Assembly: GCF_003627755.1 (NCBI RefSeq)
Contig: NZ_CP032694.1
Location: 4,150,501 to 4,214,500 of the forward strand
Reading direction: 5' to 3'
Length of the DNA: 64,000 nt
Source: Rhizobium jaguaris
GTDB taxonomy: Bacteria > Pseudomonadota > Alphaproteobacteria > Rhizobiales > Rhizobiaceae
In this document: positions 54,403 to 63,064 of the stretch, one piece after another
Layout of the letters: each line of letters begins with the position of its first letter
How positions within the stretch are numbered: position 1 is the stretch's first letter
The notes under the pieces: generated by a model
Databases searched by the model: none
What the model saw: only the letters and a program-made list of their open reading frames with translations
What the model was told of the DNA's origin: nothing
Translations under genes and position numbers: made by a program

Positions 54403-55071
54403 ATGAGACTCCTGATCGTCGAAGACAACCGCGAACTGGCGTCCTGGCTCGGCAAAGCGCTGCGTCAGGCGCAATATGCCGTCGACATCGCCTATGACGG
54501 CGAGGATGCCGAACACATGTTGAAGGTGGCGACTTACGCAGTCGTCATCCTCGATCTGTCATTGCCGAAAATGGATGGGTTGACGTTGCTGAAGCGGTTG
54601 CGCCAGGGCGGCAACAAGGTGCCGGTTATCATCCTGACGGCCAATGCCAGCCTCGACGGACGGGTCGCCGGGCTCGATAGCGGCGCCGACGATTATCTCG
54701 CCAAACCCTTCGAAATCGCCGAGCTGGAAGCCCGCATCCGCGCCGCCGTCCGTCGCGGCCATGACCAGGCCGCGCCGGAGATCGCCGTCGGCAACCTGCT
54801 GTTCGACGGCGGGACACGGCAATTCTTTCTCGACGGCGAGATCCTGGCGCTCACCCCGCGCGAACATGCCGTGCTCGAACATCTCGTCATGAAAGCCGGT
54901 ACGACGGTGACGAAGGCCGCGCTGTCGGAAAGCGTCTTCGGCTTCGATGATCTCGCCGATACCAGCGCCATCGAAATCTACGTGCACCGCGTCCGCAAAA
55001 AACTCGAAGGCAGCGCCGTGCAGATCGCGACGCTGCGCGGCCTCGGTTATCTCCTTCGCCATGCGCAATAA
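54403..55071 (+). CDS. OmpR-family response regulator (TctD-like)
   Basis: The 222-residue regulator has a receiver domain (MRLLIVEDNRELASWLGKAL, Asp51 in VVILDLSLPKMDG, DDYLAKPFEIAELEARIRA) and a winged helix (LTPREHAVLEHLVMKAGTTV, SAIEIYVHRVRKKLEG). It overlaps the kinase gene by 11 bases. The TctD/QseB subgroup often controls tricarboxylate uptake or envelope genes; no target is obvious nearby. Confidence 0.94.
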   Translation: MRLLIVEDNRELASWLGKALRQAQYAVDIAYDGEDAEHMLKVATYAVVILDLSLPKMDGLTLLKRLRQGGNKVPVIILTANASLDGRVAGLDSGADDYLAKPFEIAELEARIRAAVRRGHDQAAPEIAVGNLLFDGGTRQFFLDGEILALTPREHAVLEHLVMKAGTTVTKAALSESVFGFDDLADTSAIEIYVHRVRKKLEGSAVQIATLRGLGYLLRHAQ

Positions 55072-56476
55072 TGACGTCCGCCCACGCAAAGGACGACTGC
55101 GCCGTGCCATCACGGGGCTGACCACCAGCCTGCGGGCGCAACTGTTTGCCTGGGTGGTGCTGACGCTGATCGGTGCGATTTGCATCAATCTCTATCTCAG
55201 TTTCCGCTCGGCGAATGCCACCTCGGACCTCGTCACTGACCACACGCTGCTTGCCTCGGCCCGCGTCATCGCCGAGGCCGTGCATGTCGACGCGAATGGC
55301 ACCGTCCAGGTCGACATTCCCCCCGCCGCACTCGAGATGTTCGACACCGGCTATGGTGATCGCGTCTACTATCAGGTGGTGACCGCCTGGGGAAATCTCG
55401 TCGCCGGCTATCCTGATCTGCCGCAGCCGAAGAAACCGCAGGTCGGCGAAGACACAGCATTTCGCGCCGATCCGGTGCGGGTGATGATGCTGAACCATCC
55501 GATCGTCGGCCTCGGAGAGGAGAGCACGATTTCGGTCACCGTCGCCGTCACCCACAACAGCCAATATGCCATGCGCAGCAGGCTGTGGCTGTCGGATTTC
55601 ACCAAGCAGCTCGTGCTCGTGCTGCTTGCCGGTCTCGTAACCATTATCGGTCTGCAGCGCGGTCTGACGCCGGTGCTGCGGCTGCGCGATGCTGTCCGCG
55701 AACGCGGCCGCCAGCGGCTGGATCCGCTGGAACCGGACATGGTGCAGAGCGAGCTGCGTCCCCTGGTCCATGCCCTCAACGATCATATGGAGCGGGTGCA
55801 GAACCAGATGGCGGCGCAGCGCCGCTTCGTCTCCAACGCCGCCCATCAATTACGCACGCCGCTCGCGCTGATCTCGACGCAGGCGAGCGTGGCGGCACGT
55901 GAGAATGATAATGCCAAGCGGGACGAAGCGCTGACAGCGCTGCGCTCCAGCACGAGGCAGGTGACACGGTTGGCAAGCCAGCTTCTCACCCTGTCGCGGG
56001 CCGAACCCGGCAGCCGCCGGCCGCGCAGCGACACGATCGACCTTGTCGCCACCGCCCGGCAAGTCCTGGAGAACCTGGCGGAAGAAGCCCTGAGACACAA
56101 TATCGACTTGGGCCTGGAAGCCGATGACACACCGGTCAATGTCGAGGGCGACGGCACCATGCTGCGCGAGATGCTGGTCAATCTCGTCGACAATGCGCTG
56201 CGTTATACCCCTGCGAATGGCCGGGTCACGGTCGGCGTGCGGCACGACGACGGCGAGGCCATGCTGTGGGTGGAGGACAACGGCCCGGGCATTCCCGAGG
56301 CCGAGCGCGGCCAGGTATTCGAGCGCTTCTATCGTATCATCGGCACGGAGCCGGAGGGCAGCGGCCTCGGGCTTGCCATCGTCCGCGAAGTCGTCGACGG
56401 CGCCGGCGGCACGGTCGCGCTCGGCGATGCGGCCGGCGGCGGACTGCTCGTGACCGTAAGGCTGCCGGCGGTTTGA
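55061..56476 (+). CDS. Sensor histidine kinase (TctE-like)
   Basis: The 471-residue kinase has membrane helices at about 27-47 and 180-200, a periplasmic domain with AEAVHVDANGTVQVDIPPAALEMF (2CSK-type), H-box RRFVSNAAHQLRTPLALIS (His262), N-box LVNLVDNALRYTP, and G-boxes EDNGPGIPEAERG and GSGLGLAIVREVVDG. All boxes are intact. The ATG at 55061 inside the regulator's end is chosen since longer frames have no kinase sequence. Confidence 0.93.
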   Translation: MRNNDVRPRKGRLRRAITGLTTSLRAQLFAWVVLTLIGAICINLYLSFRSANATSDLVTDHTLLASARVIAEAVHVDANGTVQVDIPPAALEMFDTGYGDRVYYQVVTAWGNLVAGYPDLPQPKKPQVGEDTAFRADPVRVMMLNHPIVGLGEESTISVTVAVTHNSQYAMRSRLWLSDFTKQLVLVLLAGLVTIIGLQRGLTPVLRLRDAVRERGRQRLDPLEPDMVQSELRPLVHALNDHMERVQNQMAAQRRFVSNAAHQLRTPLALISTQASVAARENDNAKRDEALTALRSSTRQVTRLASQLLTLSRAEPGSRRPRSDTIDLVATARQVLENLAEEALRHNIDLGLEADDTPVNVEGDGTMLREMLVNLVDNALRYTPANGRVTVGVRHDDGEAMLWVEDNGPGIPEAERGQVFERFYRIIGTEPEGSGLGLAIVREVVDGAGGTVALGDAAGGGLLVTVRLPAV

Positions 56477-56516
56477 CGGCTTCCCAACCGCCGGCAACTG
56501 AGAACAGGCGGGACCG

Positions 56517-57230
56517 CTATCCTCCCGCCCGAAGCTGGACTTCGCCCTTGTTCAGGAAAAATGTCTTGTCGAACAGCGCCAGATCCAGCGGATTGGGCAA
56601 GCGGACATCCCCCAGATCGGGATAGGCCTTCATCGACGGATCGTAGGATCGGTCGATCTGCGAAATGAAGACGATGATCAAACCTCTGTCACGCGCGAAG
56701 GATTTCAACGCCCTGACCTGCACCATCAATTCCGGCTTCCGCCGGTTCTGATCGAGTATTTGCAGGTAATCGATGACCACCAGCGTTCCCTTAGGCGCCG
56801 ATGCCAGCTTCTCGACGATATAGTCGGCGCTGATCGCGTCCGAACTGTCGAATTCGAACAAGCCTTTGAAATGCTCGAACTCCGCACCGATCATCCGGAA
56901 CCGGTCGAGAACGACTCTTTCGGTATCTTCCAGCGTGAAGAAGGCACCCCGATTGCCGGATTTCATCGCCTCGACCGCCAGCCTGAGGCTCATCAATGTT
57001 TTGCCGTGGCCGCGACGGGCGCCCATAAGCACCAGGTCGCCAGGGTCCAAATGTGCGAACATCTCTTCGGCGGGGGTCACCGCCTCCGCACGAGCTGCGA
57101 GCAAGCTCCAGCCGCGGAAACCTTCCTCTGCTGCGATTCGGTCCAGTGCTTCGTGCAAGGGGATATTCTCCCCGCGCGACATGAGCCGGGCTTTACGCTT
57201 CAAACGATAAACTGGGCCAGTAAGCCTCAT
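56517..57230 (-). CDS. Stand-alone DnaB-like RecA-fold ATPase
   Basis: The 237-residue protein has Walker A GARRGHGKT (residues 70-78), a DnaB-like LEDTERVVLDRFRMIGAEF stretch, Walker B TLVVIDYLQILDQ, and a VFISQIDRSYD sensor segment. It corresponds to the C-terminal ATPase of DnaB without the N-terminal primase-binding domain, so it is not the main replicative helicase. GGAGG is eight bases before the ATG at 57230, which therefore beats the inner ATG at 57182. Role unknown; similar genes occur in prophages and on chromosomes of rhizobia. Confidence 0.82.
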   Translation of the reverse strand: MRLTGPVYRLKRKARLMSRGENIPLHEALDRIAAEEGFRGWSLLAARAEAVTPAEEMFAHLDPGDLVLMGARRGHGKTLMSLRLAVEAMKSGNRGAFFTLEDTERVVLDRFRMIGAEFEHFKGLFEFDSSDAISADYIVEKLASAPKGTLVVIDYLQILDQNRRKPELMVQVRALKSFARDRGLIIVFISQIDRSYDPSMKAYPDLGDVRLPNPLDLALFDKTFFLNKGEVQLRAGG

Positions 57231-57550
57231 GTGAAAAACCTCCTATTGCGAGCAACGACCGCAACCCCTCCTTATGCTTGGCGCTCGAACAGTCGGTTCG
57301 ATGATCGATCAGCCCTGCATGAATGGATACTTTCCCGGATGGAGGGGGGAGGCATGGGCTTTGCCGTAACCGGACCATAAGCTGATTCGCGTCCGCAGAA
57401 AATTGCGCGATTGGGTAGCAACTGCCACCCGGCGGTTCCGGCGTATATGGACGGCAACTTCGCGCCCAAAGCGGCCTTGCCCCGATCCAATATCTGTCGT
57501 CGCCCTCATTCGACATCGTGCAGCAACGCTGGCAGACAGTTCGCTGCAGG
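57231..57550. other. Spacer between the DnaB-like and peroxiredoxin genes
   Basis: About 320 bases with no convincing gene or strong hairpin. It should contain the promoter of the minus-strand DnaB-like gene; none could be placed. Confidence 0.5.
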
Positions 57551-58231
57551 TTAGCGTCCAAGGCCGCCCGCGGCGGCGATGATCTCCGCCGCGGTCGGGA
57601 AGATGGAGAGGCTGTTCGGTCCATCGAGCGACTCAATTTGTGCCCAGCCGATGGTGCCGTTCGCATCGACCAGGAAGTGCCCGACGAGTTGGGTAGCGTG
57701 GTTCGCGAAGATCGCATTATCGGCTTCATCAAGCTCGAAGCGGTCCTTGGCGTTGAGTACCGTGTTGGCTTCCATCGGGTGCAGCGGTTTCGGCAGCTCG
57801 CCCGTGGGGTTGATGCGTGCCGCCTGGAACTGCGCCATCGTTGCGCTATAAGGCCATTCTGGCTGCTCGCTGCTCCCATCGGGCAGGAACTCGGCATGCG
57901 GCACACCGTAGGCCCGATGCGTGTGGCAGTCCGGATCGCATAGGACCGTTACTGGCGTCGGACGGTGGCGGAAATACAGGCGGGCGCGTTCCACCGGGGT
58001 GTTGATAACAGCCACGGTCTCCACCCCGGCGGCACGCAGGGTGGGCTGTACGCCGGCAAGCTGTTCTACCTGACGCCGGCAGAACGGGCAGTGCAACCCG
58101 CGAAAGAAGCCGATCAAGAACGGGCGACCGCTCAAGTCGGCGAAGGAGACCGTCCCCTCGAAGTTGGCCGTGGCTAGTGCGAACGCGGGCGCAGCTTCTC
58201 CAGGTTGCAGCGGGCGCTTCTGGTCTCCCAT
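57551..58231 (-). CDS. Peroxiredoxin-like AhpC/TSA-fold protein
   Basis: The 226-residue protein has a redoxin fold: PGEAAPAFALATANFEGTVS, FLIGFFRGLHCPFCRRQVEQ with Cys48 and Cys51 in a CxxC arrangement, and VTVLCDPDCHTHRAYGVPHA. Such proteins reduce peroxides or serve as thiol oxidoreductases; the CxxC instead of a single peroxidatic cysteine suggests the atypical type. It is upstream of nothing co-directional within 250 bases except the separate sulfite-oxidase-like gene. Confidence 0.82.
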   Translation of the reverse strand: MGDQKRPLQPGEAAPAFALATANFEGTVSFADLSGRPFLIGFFRGLHCPFCRRQVEQLAGVQPTLRAAGVETVAVINTPVERARLYFRHRPTPVTVLCDPDCHTHRAYGVPHAEFLPDGSSEQPEWPYSATMAQFQAARINPTGELPKPLHPMEANTVLNAKDRFELDEADNAIFANHATQLVGHFLVDANGTIGWAQIESLDGPNSLSIFPTAAEIIAAAGGLGR

Positions 58232-58491
58232 GGAATAATTCCTTTCTCGTATCGTCTGGGTGAACGACCGGCATTTAACTATATCATTTGTCGCAAGAAG
58301 GCCCAGCGCTCGACGTTGAGATCACTGAGTGCGGTTCGGCATGCCATGCGCCGCTCTGACCGGCGTCAAAGCTGACTCCGCTTCTTGCCTCTCCGGCTGG
58401 TAGAAAGTCCAATAGCCCGCGAGGGGCCAAAATCGGTCCCCTCGCCCGTCTCGAATGCGCCAAAAGCCGCCATTCCGCCCCATGCGGGTGA

Positions 58492-59601
58492 TTAGATCAC
58501 GAATTCCTCCTCGTACGTCTGTGGCTCGGGAACGACCGTAACCTCCACCGGAACGATCCAATTGGCCGCGTAGCTCTCGCAGTCGGAACGCGGGAGGTCG
58601 GGCTGCACGCACCCCGCCCCATCGATCGCGCGACATCGCAGTTTATATCGCCCCACTTCTTCAGGGGTCCACATGTACTCCCACAAGCGCCATGCAAAGG
58701 GACGTTCTGTTTCGAGGAGCCTTCCCTCGCGCCAGCCCCTGCCATCTCCGGTGCAAACCTGCACCTGCCGGATAACAGCCTCTCCGCTCCAGGCGGCTCC
58801 GAAAATCCGATACGGTTGGCCGGCGATGAGATGCGCCCCTTGCACGGGACGCGCGATCTGCGCTTTGACCTCCATCTCCGCAAGGGGGACCAGCCTGGGT
58901 TCCCCGAGGCTGCGCTCCCAACGGAAATAGTCGCGCGCCTGCCAGTAGCCAAGGAACGGTTGCTCCACAACCGTGATATGCGTGATCCACTTGACCCAAG
59001 CCATGCCGAACCAGCCACCCACGACCGCACGTAGCGGGTAGCCGTGATCGCGCGTCAACGGCTCCTCGTTCATCGAATAGGCAAGGATCGTGCTGTGAGC
59101 GATGGCCTTCTCAAGCGGTAAACTGCGCGCAAAAGCGATGGGGCCTGGAGAAGCCGTTTTCTTGTTCGTGTCGACGACGCCGCTGTCGGCGCCTGCGAGC
59201 AGAACCTCACATGCGGTTCGCTTAACGCCCGCCATTTCCAAAATCTCGCGCAGAAGAACACCTGTCCACGTGGCATTGCCGACGGCTCCGTTCTGCCACT
59301 GCAACCCCTCCTTCGGCGGCACATAGTAGACGCGCCCGTTCCCTGCGCACTCGACCACGGCGGTGAAAGTCGTGCTCCGCATCGCCTTGATGCTGTCGAG
59401 GTCAAGTTCGATCGGCCGCTCCACCGCCCCGCCAACGCGCAATCTCCAGTCTCGCGCATCGAGGTCCGGCGACGGGAAATGGTTTCGCACGAAGAACAGC
59501 TCGGTTGGGATCAGCCAATCGGATAGCGACGCAAACGGAAACTCGATGTTCTGTGGGGATTTCTGTCGAACTATTAGACTGGGTTGCTCTGGTGTCGGCA
59601 T
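58492..59601 (-). CDS. Sulfite-oxidase-family molybdoenzyme
   Basis: The 369-residue protein has the molybdopterin-domain features of the SUOX family: ELFFVRNHFPSPDLDARDWR, the molybdenum-ligand Cys85 in AVVECAGNGRVYY, WTGVLLREILEMAGV, YSMNEEPLTRDHGYPLRAVV and GWFGMAWVKWITHI, followed by the dimerisation domain (PVQGAHLIAGQPYRIFGAAWS, WRLWEYMWTPEEVGRYKLRC). It oxidises sulfite or another small substrate, or reduces a substrate if MsrP-like. The start is uncertain: ATG 59601 follows GGAGACGAGGAC, but an in-frame upstream region with protein-like sequence could extend it by up to 65 residues. No Tat signal was seen. Confidence 0.83.
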   Translation of the reverse strand: MPTPEQPSLIVRQKSPQNIEFPFASLSDWLIPTELFFVRNHFPSPDLDARDWRLRVGGAVERPIELDLDSIKAMRSTTFTAVVECAGNGRVYYVPPKEGLQWQNGAVGNATWTGVLLREILEMAGVKRTACEVLLAGADSGVVDTNKKTASPGPIAFARSLPLEKAIAHSTILAYSMNEEPLTRDHGYPLRAVVGGWFGMAWVKWITHITVVEQPFLGYWQARDYFRWERSLGEPRLVPLAEMEVKAQIARPVQGAHLIAGQPYRIFGAAWSGEAVIRQVQVCTGDGRGWREGRLLETERPFAWRLWEYMWTPEEVGRYKLRCRAIDGAGCVQPDLPRSDCESYAANWIVPVEVTVVPEPQTYEEEFVI

Positions 59602-59911
59602 CGTCCTCGTCTCCCCTTCCAAGACCACAACGTTGGCACTCGGTCGCGCGAATTCCGGTTCGATCACACCGCCCCTCGCAGTGCGTCTGTCGCGTTCCGC
59701 CTTCGGCCGCATTCTAGCACATACCGCACGTTCCTCGGATCGACATCGAACGGCAGCAAAGGGCCGCAAGCTGCCGTGAGAAGGCGTCTCCTTCACGCCA
59801 AGTTTTATCTTGGTGGCAGCTGCTACAGATTCCGGAAAATTGTCTCCGTAAGCGTCTCCGCATAGCCGTCGTCAACACCGTCGAGACGGCGGAGCAGCTC
59901 CTGACTGACGA
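59602..59911. other. Spacer upstream of the sulfite-oxidase-like gene
   Basis: About 310 bases without a supported gene unless the sulfite-oxidase-like frame is longer than called. Nothing else was recognised. Confidence 0.4.
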
Positions 59912-59979
59912 CAAAAAAAGAGGCCGGGTGGAGGTGCCCGGCCTTGGGAGTTACCGGGTGGGGGCACCCGGCCTTGGGA
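59912..59979 (-). terminator. Double terminator hairpin of the ABC operon
   Basis: Two near-identical hairpins built from GCCGGGTG/CACCCGGC-type arms lie in tandem (about 59922-59942 and 59954-59971). The left one is followed, on the minus strand, by a run of seven T (plus-strand A-run 59912-59918). It is 20 bases after the permease stop. Confidence 0.75.
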
Positions 59980-59997
59980 GTCAGAAATCTTGGCGGC

Positions 59998-60879
59998 TTA
60001 TTGCACATCCATGTGCTGCTGCGGACGCCATCTGGTGATGCGATTTTCGACGAGCGTCATCACGTATTCGGCGCCAAGCGTCACCACCATCACCAGGATG
60101 ATCGCAGCATAGAGGCCGGCTGCATCATAGGTGCCTTTGGCGATCGAGATCAGGTAGCCGATGCCGGCGAGCGAGCCGACGAATTCGCCGACGATTGCAC
60201 CGATGATGGCGAACGAGAAGGAGATGTGCAGGCTTGCAAAAATCCAGCTCATCGCCGACGGCAGGATCACATTGCGGGTAACCTGCCAGTTCGAAGCGCC
60301 GAGGATGCGGGCATTGGCGATCATGTTGCGGTCGGCTTCACGCACGCCCTGGAACGCGTTGGCGAAAACGACGAAGAACACCATGATGAAGGCAAGCGCG
60401 ACCTTGGAGGCAAGGCCGAGACCCATGATCATCACGAAGATCGGCGCAAGAACGACACGTGGGATCGAGTTGATCGCCTTGATGTAGATCGACAGGATAT
60501 CGGAAGCCAGCCTGTTGCGGCCAAGCGCCACGCCGACGAGCACGCCGGTCACTGAGCCGATGACGAAGCCGATCAGCGCTTCTTCCATCGTGACGCCGAG
60601 ATGATACCAGAGCGAACCGCTATCGGTGCCTTCTGTGATCCAGTCACGAAGGCGCAGCCCGATTGCATAGGGGCTGGAATAGAAGAATGGGTCGATCCAG
60701 TGCAAGTCCGAGGAAAGCTGCCACAGGCCGAGGATCGCCGCGAGGACCGCGATCTGCCAGAAGAGGACGACGTATTTGCGGCGCTTGATCGCTTTCAGTG
60801 CTGCCGCTTCGATTTCCGCGTCCGAGGTGCCGGCGCGAAAGATCGGAGCATTGCCTGCTTCAAGGGCTGTATTTGCCAT
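59998..60879 (-). CDS. ABC transporter permease (SsuC/TauC-like)
   Basis: The 293-residue protein has about six membrane helices and the BPD_transp_1 EAA-type loop (NAFQGVREADRNMIANARILG, then QVTRNVILPSAMSWIFASL), the pattern of nitrate/sulfonate/taurine importers. GGGAGG is seven bases before the ATG at 60879. It is the last gene of the operon with the ATPase 13 bases upstream. The imported substrate cannot be told. Confidence 0.92.
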   Translation of the reverse strand: MANTALEAGNAPIFRAGTSDAEIEAAALKAIKRRKYVVLFWQIAVLAAILGLWQLSSDLHWIDPFFYSSPYAIGLRLRDWITEGTDSGSLWYHLGVTMEEALIGFVIGSVTGVLVGVALGRNRLASDILSIYIKAINSIPRVVLAPIFVMIMGLGLASKVALAFIMVFFVVFANAFQGVREADRNMIANARILGASNWQVTRNVILPSAMSWIFASLHISFSFAIIGAIVGEFVGSLAGIGYLISIAKGTYDAAGLYAAIILVMVVTLGAEYVMTLVENRITRWRPQQHMDVQ

Positions 60880-60892
60880 GATCAATCCTCCC

Positions 60893-61711
60893 TTATGCCG
60901 CTTCGGCGGCGCGACGGTAGCTGGTTTCGACCTCTTCGCGCAGGTCGTCCCAGATCGTCTTGCAATAATCGATGAAGTTCTGCTCGTAGCGGATCTCCGA
61001 GACGACGCGCGGGCGCGGCAGGTCGATCGTATAGACCGACTTCACCGTTGCCGGCCCAGCCGTCAGCACATAGACCTTGTCGGCGAGCGCTACGGCCTCT
61101 TCGAGATCGTGCGTGACGAACACCACTGAAGCCTGTCGTTCGGCCCAAAGCTTCAGGAGTTCTTCGTGCATCACCGTGCGGGTCTGCACGTCGAGGGCCG
61201 AGAAAGGTTCGTCCATCAGCAGGATTTCCGGCTCGTTGATGAAGGTCTGGGCCAGTGAGACGCGCTTGCGCATGCCGCCCGAGAGCTGATGCGGATAGTG
61301 ATGCAGGAATTTCGTGAGGCCGACGCGGGCGAGCCAGTCCGTGGCGCTCTTTTCCGCTTCCGCCTTGGACTTGCCGCGAAACAGCGGGCCGGACATGACG
61401 TTGTCGATGACGTTTTTCCAGGGAAAAAGCGCATCCGTCTGGAAGACGAAGCCGACGCGCGGATCGATGCCGCTGACGGGACCACCCATCAGGCGGACTT
61501 CGCCCGCACTCGGCCTCGCCAGGCCGGTGACGAGATTGAGCGTCGTCGACTTGCCGCACCCCGTCGGGCCGACGACGGCGACGAATTCGCCGCGCTCAAC
61601 GGTCATGTTGAAATCGCGCAGCGCCGTCAGCGATTTGCCGGTCGGAGATACGAAACGGCGGCTGACATTAATGAGTTCGATCGCCGGCGTCCGGCGTTCA
61701 TCCTGTTGCAT
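60893..61711 (-). CDS. ABC transporter ATP-binding protein
   Basis: The 272-residue ATPase has Walker A VVGPTGCGKSTTLNL, Q-loop FVFQTDALFPWKNV, signature HQLSGGMRKRVSLAQT, Walker B ILLMDEPFSALDVQTR and switch His in VVFVTHDLEEAV. The SsuB/TauB style fits the permease. AGGA precedes the ATG at 61711; an upstream in-frame ATG lacks a site. It lies after the first substrate-binding protein gene, separated by a hairpin. Confidence 0.95.
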   Translation of the reverse strand: MQQDERRTPAIELINVSRRFVSPTGKSLTALRDFNMTVERGEFVAVVGPTGCGKSTTLNLVTGLARPSAGEVRLMGGPVSGIDPRVGFVFQTDALFPWKNVIDNVMSGPLFRGKSKAEAEKSATDWLARVGLTKFLHHYPHQLSGGMRKRVSLAQTFINEPEILLMDEPFSALDVQTRTVMHEELLKLWAERQASVVFVTHDLEEAVALADKVYVLTAGPATVKSVYTIDLPRPRVVSEIRYEQNFIDYCKTIWDDLREEVETSYRRAAEAA

Positions 61712-61763
61712 GGTGCTGATCCTAACGCGTGCCTTTGGGCGTGCACGCAAAGCCCGGTGAACT

Positions 61764-61791
61764 GCCGCTTCCGGAACCGGCCGGAAGCGGC
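61764..61791 (-). other. Intercistronic hairpin after substrate-binding protein 1
   Basis: GCCGCTTCCGG and CCGGAAGCGGC form a strong stem 11 bases after the stop codon, with no T-run. Such hairpins protect the binding-protein message or attenuate read-through into the ATPase gene. Confidence 0.7.
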
Positions 61792-61802
61792 GTTATGACT
61801 GC

Positions 61803-62816
61803 TTACTTGACGTTCTTGACGAATTCCGTCGTGTAGGTCTTCGACAGGTCGATCGTCTTGCCCTTGACGTTCTTGGAGAACTGAGAGAGCACGGCGAGAA
61901 CCGTCTTCGGACCATCTTCCGGCATCACGCCGTCGGCGGTGAACATCTCTTTGCCGGCATCGAGAGCCTTGATGTAGCCCTCCTTGTCGCCGACGTAGAA
62001 ATCCTTCGGCATCTTCTCGGCGATCTCGGCACCGGAATGGGTATTGATGAAGCGCAGCGTCTTGACGAAGGCGTTTGCAAGCTTCTGCACATCTTCCTTG
62101 TGAGCAGCGACCCAGGCGGCGTCCATATAGAGCGAGGCTGCCGGATAGGTACCTCCGAGCGCGGCTTCAGTACCCTTCAGGGTTCTGAGATCGACGAGAA
62201 CCGTAGCTTCTCCGGTCTTCAGCATGCGCGAGATCGTCGGTTCGGTGGTCATGCCGGCCTGGATGGCGTCCTGTTGCATGGCGGCGATGAAGGTCTGGCC
62301 GGCGCCGACCGGAACCGGGGTGACATCAGCTGGCGACAGTCCAGCCTTGGACGCCATATAGAGCGTCAGAAAGTTGGTGGAAGAACCGAGGCCGGTAACG
62401 CCGACGCTCTTGCCCTTCAAATCGGCGAAGGACTTAATTTCCGGATGCTTGGTCGACACCAGCTCGACTTCGCCCGGCGCCTGGCTGAATTGTACGACGG
62501 ACTCAATGAACTTGCCCTTGGCCTGCAGGTCGACGCAGTGATCGTAGAAACCGACAACGCCCTGGACGGCGCCTGCGAGAAGCTGGTTTTCGGCGTCGAC
62601 ACCGGCTGATTCATTCAGAAGCTCGACATCGAGACCTTCATCCTTGAAGTAGCCGAGAGATTCAGCGAGCTTGGCCGGCAGATAGATCTGCTTTTCGTAG
62701 CCACCCACCATGATGGAGATCTTGTCGGCAGCATGAGCTGCCGTGGCGCCGAGGGAAGCGGCGGTCATGACGAGAGAAAGGGCTACGGTATGAAAAAGCG
62801 TGCGCGATGAACGCAT
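61803..62816 (-). CDS. NMT1/SsuA-like ABC substrate-binding protein 1
   Basis: The 337-residue protein has a signal peptide (to about AAHAAD) and a type II periplasmic-binding fold of the NMT1/THI5/SsuA type: GGYEKQIYLPAKLAESLGYF, KGKSVGVTGLGSSTNFLTLY, MQQDAIQAGMTTEPTISRML and GGTYPAASLYMDAAWV. It delivers an unknown small substrate (sulfonate, pyrimidine or similar) to the permease and ATPase encoded downstream. GGAGGAGA precedes the ATG. It is nearly identical to the protein encoded just upstream, evidence of a tandem duplication. Confidence 0.92.
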   Translation of the reverse strand: MRSSRTLFHTVALSLVMTAASLGATAAHAADKISIMVGGYEKQIYLPAKLAESLGYFKDEGLDVELLNESAGVDAENQLLAGAVQGVVGFYDHCVDLQAKGKFIESVVQFSQAPGEVELVSTKHPEIKSFADLKGKSVGVTGLGSSTNFLTLYMASKAGLSPADVTPVPVGAGQTFIAAMQQDAIQAGMTTEPTISRMLKTGEATVLVDLRTLKGTEAALGGTYPAASLYMDAAWVAAHKEDVQKLANAFVKTLRFINTHSGAEIAEKMPKDFYVGDKEGYIKALDAGKEMFTADGVMPEDGPKTVLAVLSQFSKNVKGKTIDLSKTYTTEFVKNVK

Positions 62817-62883
62817 AAATGTCTCCTCCTACTAAGGTGCCTGCGTCGCATTATCGTCGCATGGCAAATGCTTCCTCCAAGAA

Positions 62884-62899
62884 GCTAGGCGAACCTAGC
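62884..62899 (-). other. Small perfect hairpin between the two binding-protein genes
   Basis: GCTAGG, four-base TTCG loop on the minus strand, CCTAGC. It lies about 70 bases before the start of substrate-binding protein 1. Confidence 0.55.
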
Positions 62900-63024
62900 G
62901 CGGGCAACCTTTCAGTCAGCTTTCATTGGGAAATCTCACAGGTTGTTATCGCGATTTTATTCACGCCGCCACCGGCAAGATCGCGTCGACCCCGCTGGGC
63001 CGAAATGGAAATTCCGAAACAAGA

Positions 63025-63050
63025 CCGCCTCCGGCATTTGCCGGAAGCGG
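63025..63050 (-). other. Intercistronic hairpin after substrate-binding protein 2
   Basis: CCGCCTCCGGC, ATTT loop, GCCGGAAGCGG. It stands 15 bases after the stop codon and resembles in sequence and position the hairpin at 61764-61791. Confidence 0.65.
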
Positions 63051-63064
63051 CGTGCTGAATCGCC

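Noticed and set aside
57193..57906. 237-codon frame overlapping the DnaB-like and peroxiredoxin genes
   Set aside because: It runs out of frame through the peroxiredoxin gene and has no protein-like features.
62817..63064. TPP riboswitch before the NMT1/THI5-like binding protein
   Set aside because: No thi-box sequence is present in the spacer; only simple hairpins are seen. The operon's true leader lies outside the window.
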